A DNA stretch of 64,000 nucleotides. Source: CALMEC01 sp964434425. GTDB lineage: Bacteria; Actinomycetota; Thermoleophilia; Miltoncostaeales; Miltoncostaeaceae. The notes below the pieces were generated by a model. It saw nothing but the letters and a program-made list of their open reading frames with translations, had not been told where the DNA came from and searched no databases. Shown here in pieces: positions 1 through 7,251 of this stretch. The position numbers were made by a program, and so were the translations under genes. The number at the start of each line of letters is the position of its first letter. Positions within the stretch are counted from its first letter, which is position 1. The stretch lies in assembly GCA_964434425.1 (NCBI GenBank), contig CAYSVH010000008.1, positions 1-64,000 on the forward strand, read 5' to 3'.

Positions 1-1
1 G

Positions 2-1312
2 CAGCTGTGGGGCGGCGAGACCAAGAAGGCCGTCGCGAACTTCGAGATCTCCGGGGAGCCGATCCCCGTCGAGATCGTTCAGTGGCTGGGTCGCATCAAG
101 GGCGCGGCCGCCACGGTGAACGCTGAACTGGGCAAGCTCGACAAGCGCTCGGCCACGAAGATCACCCGCGCGGCCAAGGCCGTCGCCGCCGGAAAGCACG
201 ACGACCAGTTCCCGGTCGACGTGTTCCAGACGGGCTCGGGCACCTCCTCCAACATGAACGCGAACGAGGTCATCGCGAACCTCGCCGGCGAGGGAGTCCA
301 CCCCAACGATCACGTCAACATGGGCCAGAGCTCCAACGACGTGTTCCCCTCGGCGGTCCACCTGGCGGCGCTCGAGGCCGCGGCCAAGACCCTCCTGCCG
401 GCGCTCGACCTCCTCGCAACCTCGTTCGAGGCGAAGGCCAAGGAGTTCAAGGACCTGGTCAAGACCGGTCGCACGCACCTCATGGACGCCGTCCCGGTGA
501 CCCTCGGCGCCGAGTTCGCCGGTTTCGCCGCGCAGGTCCGTCAGGGGCACGCGCGCGTGTCGGACGCCCTTCCCCGACTCGGCCAGATCCCTCTGGGCGG
601 TACGGCCACCGGTACCGGCCTCAACACGCACCCGCAGTTCGCCGCCAAGGTCCGCCGCATCCTCGCCAAGGAAACCGGCCTCAAGATCTCCGCGCCCGCC
701 GACCCCTTCGAGGCGCAGGGCAACCGTGACGGCCTGGTCGAGATGTCCGGCGCCCTCAAGGTCGTCGCCGTCTCGCTCATCAAGATCGCCAACGACCTGC
801 GCTGGATGGGATCGGGTCCGCGCGCGGGCCTCGCCGAGATCTTCCTGCCCGAGCTCCAGAAGGGCTCGTCGATCATGCCCGGCAAGGTCAACCCGGTCAT
901 CCCCGAGGTCGTCTGCCAGGTCGGCTGCCAGGTCATCGGGAACGACGCCGCCATCACCACCGGCGGTCTCGCGGGCAACTTCGAGCTCAACGTGATGATC
1001 CCGATGATGGGCCGCAACCTGCTGCAGTCGATCAACCTGCTCGCCGCGTCCAGCACGGCGTTCGCGACCAAGTGCGTCGACGGGATCGAACCGAACCGGG
1101 AGCGTCTCGACGAGTACGCACAGTCGAACGTCCAGGTCACCACGGCGCTCAACGAGATCATCGGCTACGAGAAGGGCACCGCCATCGTTAAGGAGGCCAC
1201 GGCCAGCGGACGTCCCATCCGCGAGGTCGCCATCGAGCAGGGTGTCGCCGAGTCGGTGCTGAACAAGGCGCTCGACCTCCGGAAGATCGCCCGCGGCAAC
1301 CGGAGCCGGTAG
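2..1312 (+). CDS. fumC: Fumarate hydratase class II (5' end outside window)
   Basis: Interconverts fumarate and L-malate in the TCA cycle as a cytosolic homotetramer. The reading frame is open from base 2, so the N-terminus lies upstream; 436 codons are present against about 460 for the family, so only some 25-30 residues are missing. Visible family signatures are GSGTSSNMN near the start, the substrate-contact segment TGRTHLMDA, and the fumarase/aspartase superfamily signature GSSIMPGKVNP that holds the catalytic serine loop. The ending KIARGNRSR is ordinary. The convergent panB gene follows after a short intergenic stretch. Argininosuccinate lyase or aspartase are less likely because the central segments read as fumarase. 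An ATG at 116 is internal, not the start. Confidence 0.96.
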   Translation, partial: QLWGGETKKAVANFEISGEPIPVEIVQWLGRIKGAAATVNAELGKLDKRSATKITRAAKAVAAGKHDDQFPVDVFQTGSGTSSNMNANEVIANLAGEGVHPNDHVNMGQSSNDVFPSAVHLAALEAAAKTLLPALDLLATSFEAKAKEFKDLVKTGRTHLMDAVPVTLGAEFAGFAAQVRQGHARVSDALPRLGQIPLGGTATGTGLNTHPQFAAKVRRILAKETGLKISAPADPFEAQGNRDGLVEMSGALKVVAVSLIKIANDLRWMGSGPRAGLAEIFLPELQKGSSIMPGKVNPVIPEVVCQVGCQVIGNDAAITTGGLAGNFELNVMIPMMGRNLLQSINLLAASSTAFATKCVDGIEPNRERLDEYAQSNVQVTTALNEIIGYEKGTAIVKEATASGRPIREVAIEQGVAESVLNKALDLRKIARGNRSR

Positions 1313-1481
1313 CCGCACGTGGTTCTGCCGGGACGACGTATGAGGCGTCGCCCCATCGGCGGCACGTCAGGAGATGACGTGTCCGTGCCGACGCCGGGCC
1401 CGGTGGGCGGATGGATGTCCCTCCACCGGGCCCGACGTGCCATCGTGGCCCTGACCGGCGGCACCGCCGGGTCAGGGCGTG

Positions 1482-2273
1482 TCAGTTCCCGTAGATGAGG
1501 CCGAGGTCGTCGCTCGTCGCCGGTACCGACGCCTCGGTCGCGTGGTGCACGTCGTCCACGTAGGCGCGCGCGGCGTCCTGCACGATCTGGAAGACGTTCG
1601 CCTTCGGCTTCACGAAGGGCGGTGCGAAGGGGAGCTGGCCGATGAGGTCGGTCGAGACGAGCACCTGACCGTCCGTGGCGGCGCCGGCGGCGATGCCGAT
1701 CGTGGGCACCGAGACGGCCTCCGTGATCCGGGTGGCGAGATCGGCCGGCACGGCCTCGATGACGACGGCGTAGCAGCCGGCCGCGTCGAGCGCACGGGCG
1801 TCGTCCAGGATGCGTGCGGCACCCTCGGGCGTCGTGCCCTCCTTGCGGAACACCTCGGCCGTCTGCGGGAGAAGCCCCACATGGCCCATGACGGGGATGC
1901 CCGCCTCGATGATGGCGCGGACGGCGTCGGTCTTCGGGCCCTCCAGCTTGACGCTGTCCGCTCCGGCCTCGACCAGGGCGCGCGCCGTCGCCACGGCCTG
2001 ATCCGGCGTGGCGTCGCTTCCGGCGGGCATGTCGCCGACCACATGGGTGTTCACGGCGCCGGTGCGAACGGCGCGGACGTGGTGGCACATCATCTCGACC
2101 GTGGCCTCGCGCGTGTTGGGGTACCCCAGCTCGACCATGGCGAGCGAGTCGCCGACGAGGATCAGGTCGAGTCCCACCTGGTCGAGCGCGAAGGCGGTGG
2201 GGTAGTCGTAGGCCGTCAGCATCGCCAGGCGGCGGACACCCTTGGTGGCACGGATCTCCGAAGCGGTGATCAT
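1482..2273 (-). CDS. panB: 3-methyl-2-oxobutanoate hydroxymethyltransferase
   Basis: First committed step of pantothenate synthesis: transfers a hydroxymethyl group from 5,10-methylene-THF to 2-oxoisovalerate, giving ketopantoate. At 263 residues it has the family length and a TIM-barrel layout: MLTAYDYP near the N-terminus, the metal-binding DSLAMV segment, HVGLLPQ in the middle and the catalytic VIEAVP strand. The ATG at 2273 is chosen over one six codons upstream because it follows GGAGGAGG at good spacing and overlaps the panD stop codon in an ATGA junction, which implies translational coupling. It is the last gene of panC-panD-panB. Its 2-oxoisovalerate comes from the branched-chain pathway, which is also encoded in this window. 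Confidence 0.95.
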   Translation of the reverse strand: MITASEIRATKGVRRLAMLTAYDYPTAFALDQVGLDLILVGDSLAMVELGYPNTREATVEMMCHHVRAVRTGAVNTHVVGDMPAGSDATPDQAVATARALVEAGADSVKLEGPKTDAVRAIIEAGIPVMGHVGLLPQTAEVFRKEGTTPEGAARILDDARALDAAGCYAVVIEAVPADLATRITEAVSVPTIGIAAGAATDGQVLVSTDLIGQLPFAPPFVKPKANVFQIVQDAARAYVDDVHHATEASVPATSDDLGLIYGN

Positions 2274-2686
2274 GAGACGTCCTCCTCCCATGAGGCGGGA
2301 ACGGTCGCCGGAATCTCGTTGGCGGTGCGCTGCGCGCGATTCCTCTCGTCGACGTGGACGACGAGGGGTTCGTAGTCGGCGAGGTCGCTCTCCGCGTACT
2401 CGGCGTAGCTCATCACGATGATGAGATCACCGGGCTGCGCGAGACGGGCAGCCGCGCCGTTGAGACACATGTCGCCACTGCCCGCCTCACCGACGATGGT
2501 GTAGGTCTCGAAGCGGGCACCGGTGTTGATGTTCACGACGAAGACCTGCTCGTACGGACGGATGTCGGACAGCGCGAGAAGGTCGGTGTCGATGGTGATG
2601 CTCCCCTCATAGTTGAGGTTCGCGTCCGTCACCGTGGCACGGTGGATCTTGCTCTTCAGCATCCGGCGGGTGCGGGGGGTGATCAC
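2270..2686 (-). CDS. panD: Aspartate 1-decarboxylase precursor
   Basis: Makes beta-alanine from L-aspartate for pantothenate. The proenzyme cleaves itself at a Gly-Ser bond to form the pyruvoyl cofactor; the site is seen in YEGSITID, about 25 residues after the conserved MLKSKIHRATVT. I take the GTG at 2686 as start: it has AAGGAG about nine bases upstream, gives 138 residues, and adds an eight-residue lead before MLKSK, similar to actinobacterial homologues. The ATG at 2662 is the alternative. NGAAARL and the hydrophobic LIIVMSYA segment are typical of the double-psi barrel. It sits 16 bp after panC and overlaps panB by 4 bp. Confidence 0.95.
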   Translation of the reverse strand: MITPRTRRMLKSKIHRATVTDANLNYEGSITIDTDLLALSDIRPYEQVFVVNINTGARFETYTIVGEAGSGDMCLNGAAARLAQPGDLIIVMSYAEYAESDLADYEPLVVHVDERNRAQRTANEIPATVPASWEEDVS

Positions 2687-2702
2687 GGAATGGGACTCCT
2701 TC

Positions 2703-3584
2703 TCAGGCGGAGAGAACGGTGTTGTCGATGAGTCGAGCGGGACCGACCCGTGCGGCGATGCACAGGAGCGCCGGTCCGTCCAGCGGGCTGTCGATGACGG
2801 AAAAGGTATCCGGATGCACGACGGTGGCGTACTCCGGGTCACACAGCGGCTCTTCGCGCAGGGTGGCGAGGGCCACGGCCTCCAGGGAATGCGGATGACG
2901 TTCGCCGCCGCCATGGAGGATCTCGGCCACGTCGAGGGCGCGTCGCAGTACCGTGGCGGCACGACGCTCCTCGGCGTTCAGATAGGCGTTTCGACTGGAC
3001 ATGGCGAGCCCGTCGTCCTCACGGACGATCGGGCCGACGACCAGCTCGACGTCGATGTCGAGGTCGGTCACGAGGCGACGGATGACCGCGACCTGCTGGG
3101 CGTCCTTCTGGCCGAACACCACGCGGTCAGGGGTGACGATGTTGAGCAGCTTGGTCACCACCGTGGCGACACCGGTGAAGTGGTCGGGCCGGGACGCGCC
3201 CTCGAGGGTGGCCGTCGGTCCGGTCACCGTGACGGCGGTGCCGAACCCGTCGGGATAGACCTCCCCGACCGGCGGCGCGAACACGATGTCCGCGCCCGCC
3301 CGGGCCGCGAGGGCCAGGTCACGCTCCTCGTCGCGCGGATAGCCGGAGAGGTCCTCCGTGGGCGCGAACTGCGTGGGGTTCACGAAGAGGCTCACGACGA
3401 CCTCGTGATCGTCGCCCCGGCGGGCGAGGCGCATGAGGGAGAGGTGCCCCTCGTGGAAGGCCCCCATCGTCGGGACGAGGCTGATGCGACGGCCCTGTCG
3501 GCGGCGGCTCTCGAGGAGGTCCCGAAGCTCGTCGCGACGTCGGACCACGGTGGGCGCCGTGATCGTGTCGTACGTCGTACCCAT
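2703..3584 (-). CDS. panC: Pantothenate synthetase
   Basis: ATP-dependent condensation of pantoate and beta-alanine, the last step of pantothenate synthesis. The 293-residue protein has the nucleotidyltransferase hallmarks VPTMGAFHEGHLSL (HxGH-type motif), FVNPTQF, FGQKDAQQ and the KMSKS-like MSSRN. The ATG at 3584 is preferred, with GAGG 11 bases before it; a further upstream ATG at 3626 lacks a ribosome-binding site and would add a non-family extension. It is first in the panC-panD-panB operon, with a candidate promoter about 130 bp upstream. Confidence 0.95.
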   Translation of the reverse strand: MGTTYDTITAPTVVRRRDELRDLLESRRRQGRRISLVPTMGAFHEGHLSLMRLARRGDDHEVVVSLFVNPTQFAPTEDLSGYPRDEERDLALAARAGADIVFAPPVGEVYPDGFGTAVTVTGPTATLEGASRPDHFTGVATVVTKLLNIVTPDRVVFGQKDAQQVAVIRRLVTDLDIDVELVVGPIVREDDGLAMSSRNAYLNAEERRAATVLRRALDVAEILHGGGERHPHSLEAVALATLREEPLCDPEYATVVHPDTFSVIDSPLDGPALLCIAARVGPARLIDNTVLSA

Positions 3585-3712
3585 GGCGGGAACTACCTCG
3601 CGGATCCCGTTGTCGTGCACGAACACACGACCCCATGCGGGGGTTTCGTTGTCATCAGGTCATGCTCCAGTTCCGATGCGGATACCAGGCTTTACCGTGA
3701 ACCTTCTCGGCG

Positions 3713-3741
3713 AGTGTACCCCATGGAATGAGCGAGCGAAA
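3713..3741 (-). promoter_or_regulatory. Candidate promoter of the pan operon
   Basis: Read on the minus strand, TTTCGC and TACACT are separated by 17 bp. The -10 is a good match to the housekeeping consensus and the -35 is weak. Transcription would start near 3706, leaving a leader of about 120 nt before panC. The leader can form a small hairpin, ACCCC-CGCAT-GGGGT, near 3628-3642. This is a pattern-only prediction. Confidence 0.4.
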
Positions 3742-3918
3742 GACACGAATCGGGAAAGCCGGTCCGGTCGCGTCAGGCTCCCTCGGAGCGAGGGCGACAT
3801 GGGGCCGCGAGCCCGCCGTGCCGCGGGTCCCGGTGCGGTGAGTCTCTCGTGAGGCGCGAACGCCGGCCGGCGGCGTCGGGAACCCGGCCTTCGCGATGAG
3901 ACTTCCGACGACGGGCGC
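3742..3918. other. Intergenic stretch between divergent panC and the glycosylase gene
   Basis: The whole gap from 3585 to 3932 was read on both strands. Apart from the panC promoter and the -10 of the glycosylase gene (TAGTCT, 3919-3924), I see nothing supportable in it. Long open frames exist on both strands but they are arginine- and proline-rich in the manner of high-GC chance frames and have no family look. Confidence 0.5.
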
Positions 3919-3932
3919 TAGTCTCGACGGCA

Positions 3933-4619
3933 ATGGATTCGCGTGCCGGTTCCCTCGCCGAATACCACGCCAGTGACGTCGTCGGATGCACCCGATGCGC
4001 GCTGCATCAGACCCGGTCCAACGTGGTCCCCGGGGCCGGCTCCGCGGACGCCGAGGTCATGTTCGTGGGTGAGGCCCCGGGCTACCACGAGGACCGCACC
4101 GGCCTTCCGTTCGTGGGACAGGCCGGCACGCTTCTCGACCGGCTTCTCGCCGGCATCGGGTGGACGCGGGACGACGTGTTCATCGCCAACGTCCTCAAGT
4201 GCCGCCCGCCCGGCAACCGTGATCCGCTGACCTCTGAGATCGAGGCCTGCGAGCCGCACCTCTTCCGGCAGGTGCAGATCATCCGTCCCCGGATGATCTG
4301 CACTCTGGGCAACTTCGCCACCAAGCTCATCTCGGGGCGCACCGACTCCATCAGCCGGGTCCACGGCTGTGAGCTCCCCATCACGGTCGGTGGCCACGAA
4401 CTGCTCCTGTATCCGCTGTTCCATCCCGCGGCCGCGCTCTACACCCCGTCCATGCTCGCGACGCTCGAGGAGGACTTCGCGCGCATCCCCGAGCTCCTCG
4501 GGGTCGCCGAACCGGTCACGCCGCTCACCCACGTCCCCGAGCCACCGGCGCCGGAGCCCGAGCCCGATCCCGCCCGGACACCCGCCGCGGCGGAGCATGA
4601 GCAGCTGGGTCTGTTCTGA
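3933..4619 (+). CDS. Family 4 (type 4) uracil-DNA glycosylase
   Basis: Removes uracil from DNA as the first step of base-excision repair. The 228-residue protein carries the family-4 blocks GEAPGYHED, GLPFVGQAG, CRPPGNRDP and, late, HPAAAL. The four cysteines expected to hold a [4Fe-4S] cluster are present: CTRC near residue 20, then KCRPP and EAC around residues 90-106. The C-terminal 40 residues are a proline/glutamate-rich tail. The ATG at 3933 has no clear ribosome-binding site, but TAGTCT lies 8 nt upstream, so a leaderless mRNA is likely. Family 5 enzymes are related, but GEAPG with this cysteine spacing fits family 4 better. Confidence 0.92.
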   Translation: MDSRAGSLAEYHASDVVGCTRCALHQTRSNVVPGAGSADAEVMFVGEAPGYHEDRTGLPFVGQAGTLLDRLLAGIGWTRDDVFIANVLKCRPPGNRDPLTSEIEACEPHLFRQVQIIRPRMICTLGNFATKLISGRTDSISRVHGCELPITVGGHELLLYPLFHPAAALYTPSMLATLEEDFARIPELLGVAEPVTPLTHVPEPPAPEPEPDPARTPAAAEHEQLGLF

Positions 4620-4624
4620 TCCGT

Positions 4625-5080
4625 GTGTCCACACATGACGCCGACGCGACCGAACGCATCGGCCGGGCGATCGGCGGGGTCGTCCGGGTGGGCGACGTGA
4701 TCCTCCTGAACGGTGATCTGGGCGCGGGCAAGACCACGTTCGTCCGCGGGGTCGCGCGCGCTCTCGGAGTCGACGATCACGTCACCAGCCCCACGTTCAC
4801 GGTCGCGCAGCGGTATGAGGGTCGCGTTCCCATCACGCACCTCGACGCCTACCGGCTGGGCGACATCGACGACGAGGAGGCCGGGCTCTACCTGGCCGAG
4901 ATGGCCGACGCCGTGGTCCTCATCGAGTGGCCGGAGGCGCTTCGCGCGGTGGTGGGCCCACCCCTCATGACCGTCGACATCGCCCACGGGGGCGGTGACG
5001 AACGGTTGCTAGCCTTCGACGTTGCCGACGAGCGCCGCCGTGCGGCGATCCAGGACGCCATTGATCACGCTCTCCTTTGA
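4625..5080 (+). CDS. tsaE: tRNA threonylcarbamoyladenosine biosynthesis ATPase
   Basis: Small ATPase (YjeE family) needed, with TsaB and TsaD, for the t6A modification at position 37 of ANN-decoding tRNAs. At 151 residues it has the Walker A GDLGAGKTT near residue 30, SPTF (switch-like threonine), HLDAYRL, and IEWPE near residue 105. The GTG at 4625 lies 5 bp after the glycosylase stop; no strong ribosome-binding site is seen, so the start could be a few codons off. It overlaps tsaB by about 20 bp and heads the compact tsaE-tsaB-rimI-tsaD run. Confidence 0.93.
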   Translation: MSTHDADATERIGRAIGGVVRVGDVILLNGDLGAGKTTFVRGVARALGVDDHVTSPTFTVAQRYEGRVPITHLDAYRLGDIDDEEAGLYLAEMADAVVLIEWPEALRAVVGPPLMTVDIAHGGGDERLLAFDVADERRRAAIQDAIDHALL

Positions 5081-5750
5081 CACCGCCACCCCGGCCCCCG
5101 GTCTCGCTCTCGTGCGCGACGGCGGGGTTGTGGGCGAACGGCAGATCGCGGCGCAGGTGGGCGCCGGCCGCCGCGTCGCCGAGGAGATCCACGCCCTTCT
5201 CGTCGCCACATCACACCCCCTGGATTCAGTGGAGCGCATCGTCGTGGGCCTCGGGCCCGGCGGTTTCACCGGGATCCGCATCGGCATCGCGACGGCCCTC
5301 GGCCTGGGTCAGGCGCGCGGCATCCCGGTCGTGGGGGTGTCGACACTCGAGACGCTGGCGCGGGGGCTCATGGACGTCCACGATCCGGGTGCCGTTCTCG
5401 TGCCGGTGATCGACGCCCGCCGCAACGAGGTCTTCACCGCGGCCTACCGCGCGGAGGCGGACCGCCTGGTCGAGGTCGCCGAGGCCCGCGCCCTGCCCGT
5501 TTCCGAGATGGGGTCGTTCCTCTCCACGCTCGAGGGCCCGGTGGTCATCGCGGGCGACGGGGTCGCGCGGCTGGAGGACGGTGCCCGTACGGGCCCCGAG
5601 GTGGTCGTCGACACGGATCACGGCGTCGTTCGGGCCGCCCTCGCCGTCGGCCTCGCCGACACGGGGCACGGGCGTCCGGTGAGCCCCATCTACCTCCGTC
5701 TTCCCGACGCCGAGGTCAATCGACGCGCACGAGAGGCGGCGGCACGGTGA
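5061..5750 (+). CDS. tsaB: tRNA threonylcarbamoyladenosine biosynthesis protein TsaB
   Basis: Inactive ASKHA-fold partner that binds TsaD in the t6A-synthesising complex. The 229-residue product starts LITLSFDTATP, which matches the usual TsaB opening, and contains GLGPGGFTGIRIG around residue 65. I place the start at TTG 5061, inside the end of tsaE, because upstream in-frame starts (TTG 5022, GTG 5040) would add an arginine-rich segment that is only the tsaE frame read out of phase. The end overlaps rimI in a GTGA junction. Confidence 0.9.
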   Translation: MITLSFDTATPAPGLALVRDGGVVGERQIAAQVGAGRRVAEEIHALLVATSHPLDSVERIVVGLGPGGFTGIRIGIATALGLGQARGIPVVGVSTLETLARGLMDVHDPGAVLVPVIDARRNEVFTAAYRAEADRLVEVAEARALPVSEMGSFLSTLEGPVVIAGDGVARLEDGARTGPEVVVDTDHGVVRAALAVGLADTGHGRPVSPIYLRLPDAEVNRRAREAAAR

Positions 5751-6232
5751 TCGAACCGACGCGATCCTCGAACGTGCGCGAACGCGTGCGACTGCGCAAG
5801 ATGCGTCCCGGCGACATCGATCCGGTCATGGCCATCGAACGCGAGTCGCACACGGCGCCCTGGACCCTGCGCATGCTGCGCGACGAACTCACACGCGCGA
5901 ACGGCATCCGGCTCGTCGCCGACCACGACGGCGAGGTCCTCGGATACATCCTGGTGGGCCTGCAGGTCGACGTGTGGCATGTCCTCAACGTGACGGTGCA
6001 TCCGCTTCACCGCGGACGGGGCATCGGCGCCGCGCTGATGAGCGGTGCGATGGAGGTCGGCGATGTCCTCCCCAATATCGGCTACACGCTCGAGGTGCGG
6101 GTGTCGAACGACCGCGCCATCGCGCTCTACGAGCGGCTCGGCTTCGTGACCCACGGACGACGTCGGCACTACTACAGCGACAACGGCGAGGACGCGCTCA
6201 TCATGTGGCGTGTCACGGACGAGGCCGCATGA
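5747..6232 (+). CDS. rimI: Ribosomal-protein-alanine N-acetyltransferase (RimI-type GNAT)
   Basis: GNAT-fold N-alpha-acetyltransferase; the classical substrate is the N-terminal alanine of ribosomal protein bS18. The 161 residues contain the acetyl-CoA loop HRGRGIGAAL near residue 90 and VSNDRAIALYERLGF near residue 130, both diagnostic of RimI. It starts with GTG overlapping the tsaB stop and ends in an ATGA overlap with tsaD. RimI between TsaB and TsaD is a common bacterial order, so membership is secure although the exact protein substrate is not shown by sequence. Confidence 0.9.
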   Translation: MIEPTRSSNVRERVRLRKMRPGDIDPVMAIERESHTAPWTLRMLRDELTRANGIRLVADHDGEVLGYILVGLQVDVWHVLNVTVHPLHRGRGIGAALMSGAMEVGDVLPNIGYTLEVRVSNDRAIALYERLGFVTHGRRRHYYSDNGEDALIMWRVTDEAA

Positions 6233-7251
6233 GCACGCCGGTGACCCTGGCCATCGAGACCTCCTGCGACGAGACGGCGGCGGCCGTCGTGGTCGGCCGC
6301 ACGATCCTGTCGAACGTGGTCGCCAGCCAGGCCGAGCTCCACACGCCGTACGGCGGCGTGGTGCCCGAGGTCGCCGCGCGGCACCACCTCGGTACCGTCA
6401 ACGCCGTCGTCGACCGTGCGTTGGAGGACGCCGGACGCGGCTGGGACGGCATCGACCGCATCGCCGTCACCCGTCGCCCGGGGCTCATCGGAGCGCTTCT
6501 CGTGGGTGTCGCAACGGCCAAGGCCATCGCCTACGCGCGCCGGCTGCCGCTCGTCATGGTGGACCACCTCCACGGGCACATCGCGGCATCGTGGCTGGAG
6601 CCGCTGTCGCTGGACCCGCCGTTCGTCAGCCTCGTCGCCTCGGGGGGACACACGCGGCTCGACCTCGTGCGCGACCTGGCGCGCCCCGAGTTCCTCGGCC
6701 AGACCCGCGACGACGCGGCCGGCGAGGCCGTCGACAAGGGGGCACGCCTCCTCGGGCTCGGCTATCCCGGCGGGCCCGCTCTCGAGCGCCTGGCGGCGAA
6801 CGGCGACCGTACGGCGTTCGACTTCCCGGTGGGGCTCTCGGGGGCGCATCAGCGCGACTTCTCGTTCGCCGGGGTCAAGACCGCGCTGCTGTACCGCATC
6901 CGGGATCTGCGCGATACTGAGGTCGACGCGGCGCGCGCCGATCTGGCGGCGTCGTACCAGGATGCGATCATGCGTCCCCTCGCCGATCGGCTCGTCAGGG
7001 CCGCGCTCGACCACGAGGTCGTGACGGTCGCGGTGGGCGGTGGGGTGGCGGCCAACGGACGACTGCGGGAGCTCGTGACGGAACGTGCGGAACAGAGCGG
7101 TGTGACGGCGGTGTTCCCCGCGCGGTCGCTCTGCACGGACAACGCCGCCATGATCGGTGCCGCGGCCGCGTTCACCGAGGCCATCCCATGGCCCGACTAC
7201 CTCACGGAGGACGCCATCGCCACGGTCGCCCCGGGGGGGATCGCCGCATGA
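6229..7251 (+). CDS. tsaD: tRNA N6-adenosine threonylcarbamoyltransferase
   Basis: Catalytic subunit that transfers threonylcarbamoyl from its AMP adduct to A37 of tRNA. The 340-residue protein opens with VTLAIETSCDETAAAVV, carries the metal-binding HLHGHIAA near residue 112, ASGGHT, and the ASKHA phosphate loop VGGGVAANGRLR near residue 265, ending with TDNAAMIG. The ATG at 6229 overlaps the rimI TGA; longer frames upstream are out-of-phase rimI. It overlaps the following subtilase by 4 bp, so the protease is probably cotranscribed. Confidence 0.95.
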   Translation: MSTPVTLAIETSCDETAAAVVVGRTILSNVVASQAELHTPYGGVVPEVAARHHLGTVNAVVDRALEDAGRGWDGIDRIAVTRRPGLIGALLVGVATAKAIAYARRLPLVMVDHLHGHIAASWLEPLSLDPPFVSLVASGGHTRLDLVRDLARPEFLGQTRDDAAGEAVDKGARLLGLGYPGGPALERLAANGDRTAFDFPVGLSGAHQRDFSFAGVKTALLYRIRDLRDTEVDAARADLAASYQDAIMRPLADRLVRAALDHEVVTVAVGGGVAANGRLRELVTERAEQSGVTAVFPARSLCTDNAAMIGAAAAFTEAIPWPDYLTEDAIATVAPGGIAA